Below, one piece after another: positions 1-6,616 of a stretch of DNA of 8,717 nt; positions within the stretch are counted from its first letter, which is position 1, and each line of letters starts with the position of its first letter. The stretch is taken from contig NCJP01000052.1 of NCBI GenBank assembly GCA_002278985.1, positions 1 through 8,717 of the forward strand, given 5' to 3'. The notes under the pieces were generated by a model. It worked only from the letters and a program-made list of their open reading frames with translations. It was not told the origin of the DNA and searched no databases. This stretch comes from Erythrobacter sp. 34-65-8 (GTDB lineage: Bacteria; Pseudomonadota; Alphaproteobacteria; Sphingomonadales; Sphingomonadaceae). Made by a program: the position numbers and the translations under genes.

Positions 1-228
1 GGCGGTCGGCATGCGCTCGTACATGCGCTTGAGGCCCTGATCCAGCGTGACGCCGACCTTGGCCACCGCCGCCTTGAGCTTGTCGAGATCGCCGCCCGGA
101 TCGACCAGCGCGCCCTTCATCGTTTTCGTGCACCACAGCAGGGTGCAGTTCTGCTGCAGGGGGGTGACCGGAATGATCCCGGCCTTGAGCGGCGGCTGGA
201 CGGCGTCGGACATGGCAGTATCTGTCAT
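1..228 (-). CDS. MBL-fold metallo-hydrolase (GloB/GloC-like), N-terminal part, cut by left edge
   Basis: Only the first ~76 residues are in the window; the rest lies off the left edge. Read on the minus strand, the protein has IIPVTPLQQNCTLLW followed by GALVDPGGDLDKL. This is the typical N-terminal strand pattern of the glyoxalase-II-like MBL hydrolases (E. coli GloC/YcbL begins in the same way: IIPVT..QNCSL then LVDPGGD). Known members hydrolyse thioesters such as S-lactoylglutathione in the cytoplasm using a dinuclear metal centre; the substrate here is unknown. Two in-frame ATGs are possible, at 228 and 213, and neither has a convincing Shine-Dalgarno sequence. The second gives MSDAVQPPLKAG and fits family N-termini equally well. 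One oddity: in relatives the metal-binding HxHxDH follows within a few residues of GVTL, but here GVTL is followed by DQGLKRMYERMPTA with no such motif before the edge. The family call is fairly sure; function is not. Confidence 0.7.
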   Translation of the reverse strand, partial: MTDTAMSDAVQPPLKAGIIPVTPLQQNCTLLWCTKTMKGALVDPGGDLDKLKAAVAKVGVTLDQGLKRMYERMPTA

Positions 229-308
229 GAGAGGCGATGTGGCCGCCCCTCCCGCCGAATGCAAGCCTGCCCGCGCTAGCGAAACAGCGGATGGCCGCGA
301 CTCGGGGC

Positions 309-336
309 TTGCGCCCGTCGTTGCCTCTTATATAGC
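309..336 (+). promoter_or_regulatory. Candidate sigma-70-type promoter for hppA
   Basis: TTGCGC (309-314) and TATAGC (331-336, inside an AT-rich TTATATAG) are 16 bp apart and lie ahead of the hppA leader. This is the only AT-rich stretch in the 175-bp gap between the divergent hydrolase and hppA. The TATATA core is palindromic, so it could also serve the minus strand, but no good -35 box was seen in that direction. The call rests on pattern only; sphingomonad promoters are poorly matched by the E. coli consensus. Confidence 0.35.
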
Positions 337-352
337 CAGCGCACCCGAATAG

Positions 353-376
353 CCGGACCCGCAAGCAGCGGGCCGG
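353..376 (+). promoter_or_regulatory. Strong hairpin in the hppA leader
   Basis: CCGGACCCGC (353-362) and GCGGGCCGG (368-376) pair as nine G-C pairs with one bulged A (357) around the 5-nt loop AAGCA. The hairpin ends 15 nt before the hppA Shine-Dalgarno sequence, and no T-run follows it, so it is not an intrinsic terminator. It would sit in the 5' UTR if transcription starts near 343. It may stabilise the mRNA or affect ribosome loading; no known riboswitch class was recognised. Confidence 0.45.
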
Positions 377-391
377 AATAACCATTTCTTC

Positions 392-400
392 AGGGGGAAG
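392..400 (+). promoter_or_regulatory. Ribosome binding site of hppA
   Basis: The purine run AGGGGGAAG lies 3 nt before the GTG at 404, with its core GGGG 6-7 nt away. This supports the GTG as the start even though the codon is not ATG. Confidence 0.7.
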
Positions 401-403
401 ATC

Positions 404-2506
404 GTGAATCTCGTCATCATCGCAATCGGGCTGGGAATGCTCGCCGTGCTCTACGGCTTCATCACCAGCCGCCAGGTACTCAGCGCGAGCCCCGGCAACG
501 CAAGAATGCAGGAAATCGCCGGCGCCATCCAGGAAGGCGCGCAGGCCTACCTCAACCGCCAGTACACCACCATCGGCATTGTCGGCGTGGTTGTCGCCGT
601 GCTGGTCGGCGTGTTCCTCGGCTGGACCTCGGCGGTCGGCTTCGTGATCGGCGCCGTGCTCTCGGGCGTGGCGGGCTATATCGGGATGAACATCTCGGTC
701 CGCGCCAACGTCCGCACTGCCCAGGCTGCCAGCCAGGGCTTGCAGCAGGGCCTGACCCTTGCTTTCCGCGCTGGGGCGATCACCGGGATGCTGGTGGCCG
801 GCCTTGCCCTGCTGGCGATTGCGGTGTTCTTCTATGTCCTGATCGGCCCGATGGGGCAGGCCCCCAACAGCCGCGTAGTGATCGATGCGCTGGTGGCACT
901 GGCCTTCGGTGCCTCGCTGATTTCGATCTTCGCACGTCTCGGCGGCGGCATCTTCACCAAGGCTGCCGACGTCGGCGCCGACCTGGTCGGCAAGGTCGAG
1001 GCCGGTATCCCGGAAGACGATCCGCGCAACCCGGCCGTGATTGCCGACAACGTGGGCGACAACGTGGGTGACTGCGCCGGCATGGCCGCTGACCTGTTCG
1101 ATACCTACGTCGTGACTGTCGGTGCCACCATGGTGCTGACCGCGCTGCTGCTCACCTCGGCCGGCGACCTGCTGCTGCCGCTGATGGCCCTGCCCCTGCT
1201 GATCGGCGGTGCCTGCATCGTCACCAGCATCATCGGGACCTACTTCGTCCGCCTGGGTGGCGGCACGAACGTGATGGGCGCGATGTACAAGGGCTTCCTT
1301 GTCACCGCGGTTCTCTCGGTTCCGCTGATCTACCTCGTCACCCAATATGCACTGGGCGACATGAACGCCGTGATCGGCGGCACCGACGGCACCACCGCCT
1401 TCACCGGCATGGACCTGTTCTGGTGTTCGCTGCTGGGCCTGGTCATCACCGGCTTGATCATCTGGATCACCGAGTACTACACCGGCACTGCCTACCGCCC
1501 GGTCCGTTCGATCGCCAAGGCATCGGAAACCGGCCACGGCACCAACGTGATCCAGGGCCTCGCGATCAGCCTCGAGGCGACCGCGCTGCCGACTTTGGTG
1601 ATCGTGACCGGTATCGTGATCGCGTTCCAGCTGGCTGGCCTGATGGGCATTGCCTATGCGGCCACCGCCATGCTGGCGCTTGCCGGGATGGTCGTCGCGC
1701 TCGACGCCTATGGCCCTGTCACCGACAACGCCGGCGGCATTGCCGAAATGGCCGGCCTCGATGACAGCGTGCGCGAAAAGACCGACCTGCTCGATGCAGT
1801 CGGCAACACCACCAAGGCCGTGACCAAGGGCTATGCCATCGGTTCGGCCGGTCTTGCCGCGCTGGTCCTGTTCGCCGCCTACACCGCCGACCTCAGGGAA
1901 TATTTCCCTGATGCGCAGGTGAACTTCAGCCTCGAAAACCCCTATGTGATCGTCGGCCTGCTGCTCGGCGCACTGCTGCCCTTCCTGTTCGGCTCGATGG
2001 GCATGACAGCGGTTGGCCGTGCGGCGGGTGACGTGGTCAAGGACGTGCGCGAACAGTTCGCGGCCGACCCCGGCATCATGGCCGGGACCAGCCGCCCGGA
2101 CTATGCCCGCACCGTCGACCTGGTCACCAAGGCAGCGATCAAGGAAATGATCATTCCTTCGCTCCTGCCGGTGCTGGCCCCGATCGTGGTCTACTTCGTG
2201 ATCACCGCGATTGCCGGCCAGAACGAAGGCTTTGCGGCGCTCGGCGCACTGCTGCTCGGCGTGATCGTGGGCGGCCTGTTCGTCGCCATCTCGATGACCG
2301 CCGGTGGCGGCGCATGGGACAACGCCAAGAAGTACATCGAAGACGGCAACCACGGCGGCAAGGGCTCCGAAGCCCACAAGGCTGCGGTTACCGGTGACAC
2401 CGTGGGCGATCCCTACAAGGATACTGCGGGTCCGGCCGTGAACCCGATGATCAAGATCACCAACATCGTCGCGCTGCTGCTGCTCGCGGCGCTCGCAGCC
2501 GGCTAG
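404..2506 (+). CDS. hppA: K+-independent H+-translocating membrane pyrophosphatase
   Basis: This is a 700-residue polytopic inner-membrane protein of normal family length, rich in long hydrophobic segments from residue 3 to the end. It hydrolyses pyrophosphate to phosphate and uses the energy to pump protons out of the cytoplasm. The substrate- and Mg2+-binding signatures are all present: [14 protein letters not shown] (186-199), DNVGDNVGD (215-223), DNAGGIAEM (441-449), [13 protein letters not shown] (634-646) and [18 protein letters not shown] (664-681). GNTTKA (467-472) carries Lys471 at the position that separates K+-independent enzymes (Lys) from K+-dependent ones (Ala), so a K+-independent proton pump is predicted, as in Rhodospirillum rubrum. 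The GTG start follows a good ribosome binding site. The gene appears monocistronic: it has its own candidate promoter and leader hairpin and a strong terminator right after the stop. Its likely role is to recover energy from biosynthetic PPi, especially under low-energy conditions. No damage was seen. Confidence 0.97.
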   Translation: MNLVIIAIGLGMLAVLYGFITSRQVLSASPGNARMQEIAGAIQEGAQAYLNRQYTTIGIVGVVVAVLVGVFLGWTSAVGFVIGAVLSGVAGYIGMNISVRANVRTAQAASQGLQQGLTLAFRAGAITGMLVAGLALLAIAVFFYVLIGPMGQAPNSRVVIDALVALAFGASLISIFARLGGGIFTKAADVGADLVGKVEAGIPEDDPRNPAVIADNVGDNVGDCAGMAADLFDTYVVTVGATMVLTALLLTSAGDLLLPLMALPLLIGGACIVTSIIGTYFVRLGGGTNVMGAMYKGFLVTAVLSVPLIYLVTQYALGDMNAVIGGTDGTTAFTGMDLFWCSLLGLVITGLIIWITEYYTGTAYRPVRSIAKASETGHGTNVIQGLAISLEATALPTLVIVTGIVIAFQLAGLMGIAYAATAMLALAGMVVALDAYGPVTDNAGGIAEMAGLDDSVREKTDLLDAVGNTTKAVTKGYAIGSAGLAALVLFAAYTADLREYFPDAQVNFSLENPYVIVGLLLGALLPFLFGSMGMTAVGRAAGDVVKDVREQFAADPGIMAGTSRPDYARTVDLVTKAAIKEMIIPSLLPVLAPIVVYFVITAIAGQNEGFAALGALLLGVIVGGLFVAISMTAGGGAWDNAKKYIEDGNHGGKGSEAHKAAVTGDTVGDPYKDTAGPAVNPMIKITNIVALLLLAALAAG

Positions 2507-2545
2507 CGCGGCGTGTAAACCGCTCCGCTGTTGCGGAAGGATTAA

Positions 2546-2584
2546 GGCCCCGTCCGGAGTTCGCTCCGGGCGGGGTTTCTTCTT
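2546..2584 (+). terminator. Rho-independent terminator after hppA
   Basis: A 14-bp stem (2546-2559 pairing with 2564-2577, including G-T wobbles) closes on a TTCG loop (2560-2563) and runs into TTTCTTCTT. A smaller 5-bp hairpin (2524-2528 with 2533-2537) lies between the hppA stop and this stem. The structure is a classic intrinsic terminator and separates hppA from the next cluster. Between it and the next start lie about 107 bp with no clear promoter. Confidence 0.92.
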
Positions 2585-2691
2585 GTCCTCCCGACCCTTG
2601 CGGCCATGGCAAGCCGTTAAACCTTCCTAAGTTTCTTGCCCCTATCCCGCAGCCTCAGGCCCCGTATTTGCGGGCAGGCGAAGGTTAACGG

Positions 2692-3843
2692 GTGGAACAG
2701 CAGCGGATCGATCCTGGCCTGGCAACCCGTGTGGAGGCACCGCTTCCCTCGGTCAGGCTGGCCCGCGCCAGCGATCCGGCGGCCTGGCCTTCGCCGCCCG
2801 CGTGGGATTCGCTGGCGTTTGATGCGAGCGTCCCCAACCCCTTCTTCGAACGCTGGTTCCTCGCGCCCGGCCTGCGCCATATCGGCGCGCGGCAGGGCGC
2901 TGGCCTGCTCTGTGTCGAGACGCACGGGGAACTGGTCGGCCTGCTGCCGATCCGGCGCCGCCTGGCCTACTACCGATATCCCCTGCTCCATGTCGCCACC
3001 TGGCTTCATGACAATGCCTTCTGCGGCACACCGCTGGTGCGGCGGGGCTTCGAGCAGCCTTTCTGGCACGCTGTCCTCGGATGGATGGATACCAACGCGG
3101 CCAGCGCGCTGTTCTACCACCTGAGCCACATCCCGGCTGACGGCAATGTCATGGCCGCCCTGCGCGAGGTCATGGACAGCGCGGGCCGCCCGGCCGCCGT
3201 GGTGCAGCAGGAAGACCGCGCCCTGCTCCGCTCCCCTCTCGCGCCGGAGGAGTACTTCGCGGCCGCGATGTCGGCCAAGAAACGCAAGGAATTGCGCCGC
3301 CAGCACAACCGGCTGGCCGAACTGGGCGCGCTAACCTTCGAACGGCAGGACTGCCCTGCCGAGATCGGCCCGTGGATTGCAGACTATCTGGCGCTTGAGG
3401 CACGCGGCTGGAAAGGCAAGGATGGCAGCGCGCTGTCGCAGCATCCGGCCAATGCGGCCCTGTTCACCGAGGCGCTTTCAGGCGCGGCCAGCGCCGGGAA
3501 GCTCGAGCGGCTGACCCTGCGGCTCGACGGCCGCCCGATTGCCATGCTGGCCAATTTCCTCAGCCCGCCCGGCGCCTTCTCGTTCAAGACGACCTATGAC
3601 GAGGACTATGCCCGGTTTTCCCCCGGAGTGCTGCTCCAGCGCGAGAACCTCGACCTGCTGGCGCGAGAGGGCGTTGCCTGGGCCGACAGCTGTGCCGCCG
3701 CCGACCATCCCATGATCGAGCGCATATGGCGCGAGAAACGCACCATCACGCGCCTGTCCATCGCAATCGGCGGACCGGCCCGCCGCGCGCTGGCGGCGCG
3801 AATTTTCCGGGCCGAAGGCGGCTCGCCCCTGCAGGAGTTCTGA
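2692..3843 (+). CDS. GNAT-superfamily acyltransferase, FemAB/CelD-like (Acetyltransf_6 type)
   Basis: This 383-residue soluble protein has the two-lobed layout of the BioF2/CelD-like GNAT family (PF13480 type). The N-terminal lobe has FFERWFLAPGL (51-61), where relatives carry a 'place x x PFF' strand, and LVGLLPI (81-87). The family's basic linker SAKKRKELRRQHNRL (194-208) follows, then GWKGKDGSA (239-247), and the core strand FKTTYDEDYARFSPGVLL (298-315), where the SPG turn precedes the helix expected to meet the acyl donor. Family members transfer acyl or aminoacyl groups in polysaccharide, peptidoglycan or lipid modification; the donor and acceptor here are unknown. No signal peptide or membrane segment is seen, so it is probably cytoplasmic. 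The GTG start has AAGG at 2681-2684, 7 nt upstream. The next gene starts 2 bp after the stop, so the two are almost certainly co-translated. Family call is firm; function is open. Confidence 0.88.
   Translation: MEQQRIDPGLATRVEAPLPSVRLARASDPAAWPSPPAWDSLAFDASVPNPFFERWFLAPGLRHIGARQGAGLLCVETHGELVGLLPIRRRLAYYRYPLLHVATWLHDNAFCGTPLVRRGFEQPFWHAVLGWMDTNAASALFYHLSHIPADGNVMAALREVMDSAGRPAAVVQQEDRALLRSPLAPEEYFAAAMSAKKRKELRRQHNRLAELGALTFERQDCPAEIGPWIADYLALEARGWKGKDGSALSQHPANAALFTEALSGAASAGKLERLTLRLDGRPIAMLANFLSPPGAFSFKTTYDEDYARFSPGVLLQRENLDLLAREGVAWADSCAAADHPMIERIWREKRTITRLSIAIGGPARRALAARIFRAEGGSPLQEF
3833..3837 (+). promoter_or_regulatory. Ribosome binding site that fixes the start of the oxygenase gene
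   Basis: AGGAG lies inside the last codons of the GNAT gene, 8 nt before the GTG at 3846. It decides between that GTG and the in-frame ATG at 3726, which would overlap the GNAT gene by 118 bp and add a low-complexity basic extension. Confidence 0.75.
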
Positions 3844-3845
3844 TC

Positions 3846-4730
3846 GTGGGCATCGAACAGCATATCGCCATCCCGACGGAGGCAGCCGCCACCGCCGTGT
3901 TCCCCCCGCCGCAGCGCACCCACTTCGCCACCAACTATCCCGAAACGCCGCACCTGCTGCGGCATCGTCTGGGCGAAAACGCGCTGATGAACCTGGACGC
4001 GCTGGCGGCACTTGCGGGGCGCCTGCCGGACAGCTCGATCGAATACAACCGGGGCGACCTGCCGGTCGGGATCGATGGGAAGCCTGCACCCACCGGGCTG
4101 TCGATCGAGGAGACGATCCGCCACATTGCCACCAGCAACAGCTGGGCGGTGCTCAAGAACGTGGAACAGGTTCCCGAATATCGCACACTCCTGCTCAATC
4201 TGCTGGAAGAGCTGCGGCCCGCCATCGAGGCCCGCACCGGGGCCATGCTGCGGCCCCAGGGGTTCGTGTTCATCTCCAGCCCCAATGCCGTAACCCCCTA
4301 TCATTTCGACCCGGAACACAACATCCTGCTCCAGCTGGTGGGCAGCAAGGTGATGACCCAGTTCCCGGCCGGCGAGCCGCGCTTTGCGCCTGACGCGGTC
4401 CATGAAAGCTACCACAGCGGCGGCCCGCGCGAGCTGCGCTGGCAGGACGACCTGATGGAAGGCGCAAGCGAATTTCCGCTCGGCCCCGGGGAAGCGGTCT
4501 ATGTGCCCGTCATGGCGCCGCATTTCGTGCGGGTCGGGCCGGACAGCTCGATCTCGCTGTCGATCACCTGGCGCAGCGACTGGTCGTTCGCCGAAGCCGA
4601 TGCGCGCGGGTTCAACCGTGTCCTGCGCAAGGCCGGGCTGACACCCGCCGCCCCCGGCCGCTGGCCTGCGACCAACAAGCCCAAGGCCTATGCCCTGCGC
4701 GCCCTGCGCAAACTCGGTCTGGCTGGTTGA
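3846..4730 (+). CDS. Cupin-like / JmjC-type putative Fe(II)/2-oxoglutarate-dependent oxygenase
   Basis: This 294-residue soluble protein carries the JmjC/cupin_8 core. TPYHFDPEHN contains His153 and Asp155, and NILLQLVGSK ends in Lys168. Together these match the HxD...K arrangement in which His and Asp bind iron and Lys binds 2-oxoglutarate. The distal iron ligand is most likely His226 in VMAPHFVRVG, preceded by the typical turn LGPGEAVYVP. All three metal ligands are therefore present and the enzyme should be active. JmjC-like bacterial enzymes hydroxylate proteins, amino acids or small molecules; the substrate here is unknown, and some relatives are loosely annotated as transcriptional regulators although no DNA-binding domain is visible. 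The first ~65 residues and the Lys/Arg-rich C-terminus (AYALRALRKLGLAG) lie outside the core. The gene starts 2 bp after the GNAT stop from a good ribosome binding site, so both proteins probably work on one pathway. An ATG at 3726 is in frame but unlikely. Confidence 0.82.
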   Translation: MGIEQHIAIPTEAAATAVFPPPQRTHFATNYPETPHLLRHRLGENALMNLDALAALAGRLPDSSIEYNRGDLPVGIDGKPAPTGLSIEETIRHIATSNSWAVLKNVEQVPEYRTLLLNLLEELRPAIEARTGAMLRPQGFVFISSPNAVTPYHFDPEHNILLQLVGSKVMTQFPAGEPRFAPDAVHESYHSGGPRELRWQDDLMEGASEFPLGPGEAVYVPVMAPHFVRVGPDSSISLSITWRSDWSFAEADARGFNRVLRKAGLTPAAPGRWPATNKPKAYALRALRKLGLAG

Positions 4731-4762
4731 CGCCCACGTCCGCGCGTTCCAAGGCGCGCGGC

Positions 4763-5670
4763 ATGAATGACGAAATCGATCCCCAGCGGCTGGTCAGTGG
4801 GCTGGTCCGCCTGCTGACCGTGCAGAATGATGGCGCGGGCCACTACACCGGGCTCCCGCAGAAGGACGGTGTGGGCCGGGTGTTCGGCGGCCAGGTGATT
4901 GCGCAGGCGCTGCAGGCGGCCCAGGCCACCGCGCCGGAGGGCATGGTCGCCCACTCGCTCCACGCCTATTTCCTGCGTGGCGGGCGCGAAGGGCCGGCGA
5001 TTTCCTATCGGGTCGAGGCCGATTTCGACGGGCGCAGTTTCGCCAACCGCCGGGTGGTGGCGAGCCAGCCGGGCGAGAATAACACGCAGGTCCCGATCCT
5101 CAACCTGACCGCCAGCTTCCAGCTGCCTGAGGACGGCCTGTCGCACGACGATTATACCATGCCCGATGTTCGTCCGCCCGAAGACCTGCCCTCGGACATG
5201 GAGCAGCGCCGCCGCTTTATTGCCGAGATGGGTGAGGTGTCAGAGGTCCAGCGCGCGCTCATGCTGCGGCCCCGGCCGATCGAGATGCGCACGGTCGACA
5301 AGCCCCCTGGATGAATGCCGATCCCAAGCCGCCCCACGCGCGCAGCTGGTTCCGCGCAGTGGCGCCGCTGCCGGACGATCCGGCGCTGCACCGCGCGGTG
5401 ATTGCCTATGCCAGCGATTATACCCTGCTCGGCACCAGCGCCCTGCCGCACGGCCTGAGCTGGGCGCGGAACGAGCTCAAGGGTGCGAGCCTTGACCATG
5501 CGATCTGGTTCCACCGCCCGGCCCGCGCTGACGAATGGCTGCTCTATGCCACCGAAAGCCCGTGGAGCGGCGGCGGGCGCGGCATGAATCTGGGCCGGAT
5601 CTTCAACCGCGCCGGTGAACTGGTCGCCAGCGTGGCCCAGGAAGGGATGATGCGCCGCGCGCGCCGCTAG
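4763..5670 (+). pseudogene. tesB: Acyl-CoA thioesterase II (TesB family), split by a single-base frameshift
   Basis: Two adjacent frames encode one TesB-like double-hotdog thioesterase, an enzyme that hydrolyses acyl-CoA to free fatty acid and CoA. The first part (4763-5314, 183 residues) has RVFGGQVIAQAL, HSLHAYFLRGG and FANRRVVASQ of the N-terminal hotdog, and stops at TGA right after DKPPG. The second (5311-5670) begins MNADPKPP and carries the C-terminal hotdog with YASDYTLLGT, ASLDHAIWFHRP and VAQEGMMR. One extra C in the C run at 5303-5307 would read through as KPPWMNADPKPP and give about 302 residues, against 286 for E. coli TesB. All three catalytic positions known from E. coli TesB (Asp, Thr, Gln; Thr is Ser here) lie in the second part, so the first part alone should be inactive. 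The rest looks under normal constraint, which suggests a sequencing error or a very recent mutation. The ATG at 4763 has AAGG 8 nt upstream; a TTG at 4727 is in frame but would overlap the previous stop. Confidence 0.88.
5303..5307 (+). other. Frameshift site in a run of five C (tesB)
   Basis: AAG is followed by CCCCC and then TGGATGA. With five Cs the frame reads K-P-P-G-stop. With six it reads K-P-P-W-M-N-A-D and continues to the TesB C-terminus. The ATG of the downstream frame (5311) overlaps the TGA (5312-5314) as ATGA, so low-level restart translation is conceivable. Confidence 0.8.
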
Positions 5671-6605
5671 AGCCAGCGCGTGATGGCACCCATCAGGTCG
5701 CGGGCGTAAGCCTGGGTCAGCCGTGCTCCCGCGACCGCGTTGAACGCATGGATCGCGCCGGGGTAGCTGTGCACCTCAACCGGAACGCCCGCAGCAGTCA
5801 GGCGGCGGGCGAAATCGAGATTCTCGTCGAAGAACAGGTCGAGGCTGCCGGTCCCGATCCAGGTTGGCGGCAGGCCGGCGAGGTCATCAGCCAGCGTGGG
5901 CGAAAACCAGCCTTTGCGGTGATCGTCCGCCCGGTAATCGCCCCGCAGCGCGGCCCACCCGACCTGGTTGGCTTCCCGCGTCCAGATGAACTCGCCGGTG
6001 ATCGGGTTGGCATAGCGGCAGCCCGGCGAACCGGTGCGGTGGTCAAGCATCGGGTAAGTGAGAAACTGCGCCGCCAGTGCCGGCCCGCCCTGATCACGCG
6101 CCATCAGGGCAACGGCAGCGGCCAGTCCTCCCCCGGCGCTTTCGCCGATTACCGCCATTTTTGCCGGGTCGAACGCCCATTCCTCAGCCGCACCGGCAAG
6201 CCAGTGCAGCGCAGCGAGACAATCCTCCTGCGGCGCGGGAAACGGATGCTCCGGCGCCAGCCGGTATTCGACCGATGCCACCAGTGTGCCGGTCGCCGCT
6301 GCGATTGCCGAAGGGCCGTGCTGCATGGTGCGGGCCGAACCCATGATCATCCCGCCGCCGTGGACATGCAGCAAGGCCCCCCGCCCTGCGCGGCGCGGAT
6401 GGGGATCGTAGAGGTAAAGATCGAGCTCCCCGCCCGGCCCGGCGATGGTCACCTTGTGCGGCGAAAGCGGCGGCGCATCGAGGAAGGCAAAACGCCCTTC
6501 CGACATCTCCCGCAGCTGCGGAATGTGCTCCATCCCGAAGCTGCGCGTCGGCATAAGCTCCAGCAGCGGCAGGAGCTCTGGATCGATCAGGTGATGCGAC
6601 GACAA
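5667..6605 (-). CDS. HSL-family (GDXG) alpha/beta hydrolase / esterase
   Basis: From the proposed TTG at 6605 the protein has 312 residues, normal for bacterial hormone-sensitive-lipase-like carboxylesterases. These cytoplasmic serine hydrolases cut short- to medium-chain acyl esters. The oxyanion-hole motif HVHGGG (HGGG at 82-85), nucleophile elbow GESAGG (Ser156), acid Asp256 in GTGSLDLFFDE and His286 in GAIHAFN form a complete triad; YRLAPEHPFPAP is also typical. The start is uncertain. The TTG gives MSSHHLIDPELLPLLELMP, which matches how relatives begin (a His-x-Val/Ile-Asp-Pro-Glu stretch), but has no clear ribosome binding site and would rely on coupling to the preceding gene, whose stop is 11 nt upstream. 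A GTG at 6680 has an AGGA 6 nt upstream but overlaps that gene by 64 bp and adds 25 residues unlike the family. The gene is last in the minus-strand lipid cluster, and its TAG stop shares bases with the tesB stop. Confidence 0.9.
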   Translation of the reverse strand: MSSHHLIDPELLPLLELMPTRSFGMEHIPQLREMSEGRFAFLDAPPLSPHKVTIAGPGGELDLYLYDPHPRRAGRGALLHVHGGGMIMGSARTMQHGPSAIAAATGTLVASVEYRLAPEHPFPAPQEDCLAALHWLAGAAEEWAFDPAKMAVIGESAGGGLAAAVALMARDQGGPALAAQFLTYPMLDHRTGSPGCRYANPITGEFIWTREANQVGWAALRGDYRADDHRKGWFSPTLADDLAGLPPTWIGTGSLDLFFDENLDFARRLTAAGVPVEVHSYPGAIHAFNAVAGARLTQAYARDLMGAITRWL

Positions 6606-6616
6606 GGCAAGTGCGC

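Noticed and set aside
47..352. Plus-strand open frame of 101 codons across the left hydrolase and the hppA leader
   Set aside because: It overlaps the MBL-fold coding region on the other strand and the hppA promoter region, has no motif, and its low-complexity residues look random.
2524..2537. Small hairpin directly after hppA as a separate terminator
   Set aside because: Only 5 bp with no T-run; the strong stem at 2546-2577 is the terminator.
3726..3845. N-terminal extension of the oxygenase from the ATG at 3726
   Set aside because: It would overlap the GNAT gene by 118 bp and add a basic, low-complexity stretch. The GTG at 3846 has a well-placed AGGAG.
3606..4523. Minus-strand open frame of 305 codons opposite the GNAT and oxygenase genes
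   Set aside because: No recognisable motif, low-complexity composition, and it lies opposite two genes with clear family signatures. High G+C makes such long antisense frames common.
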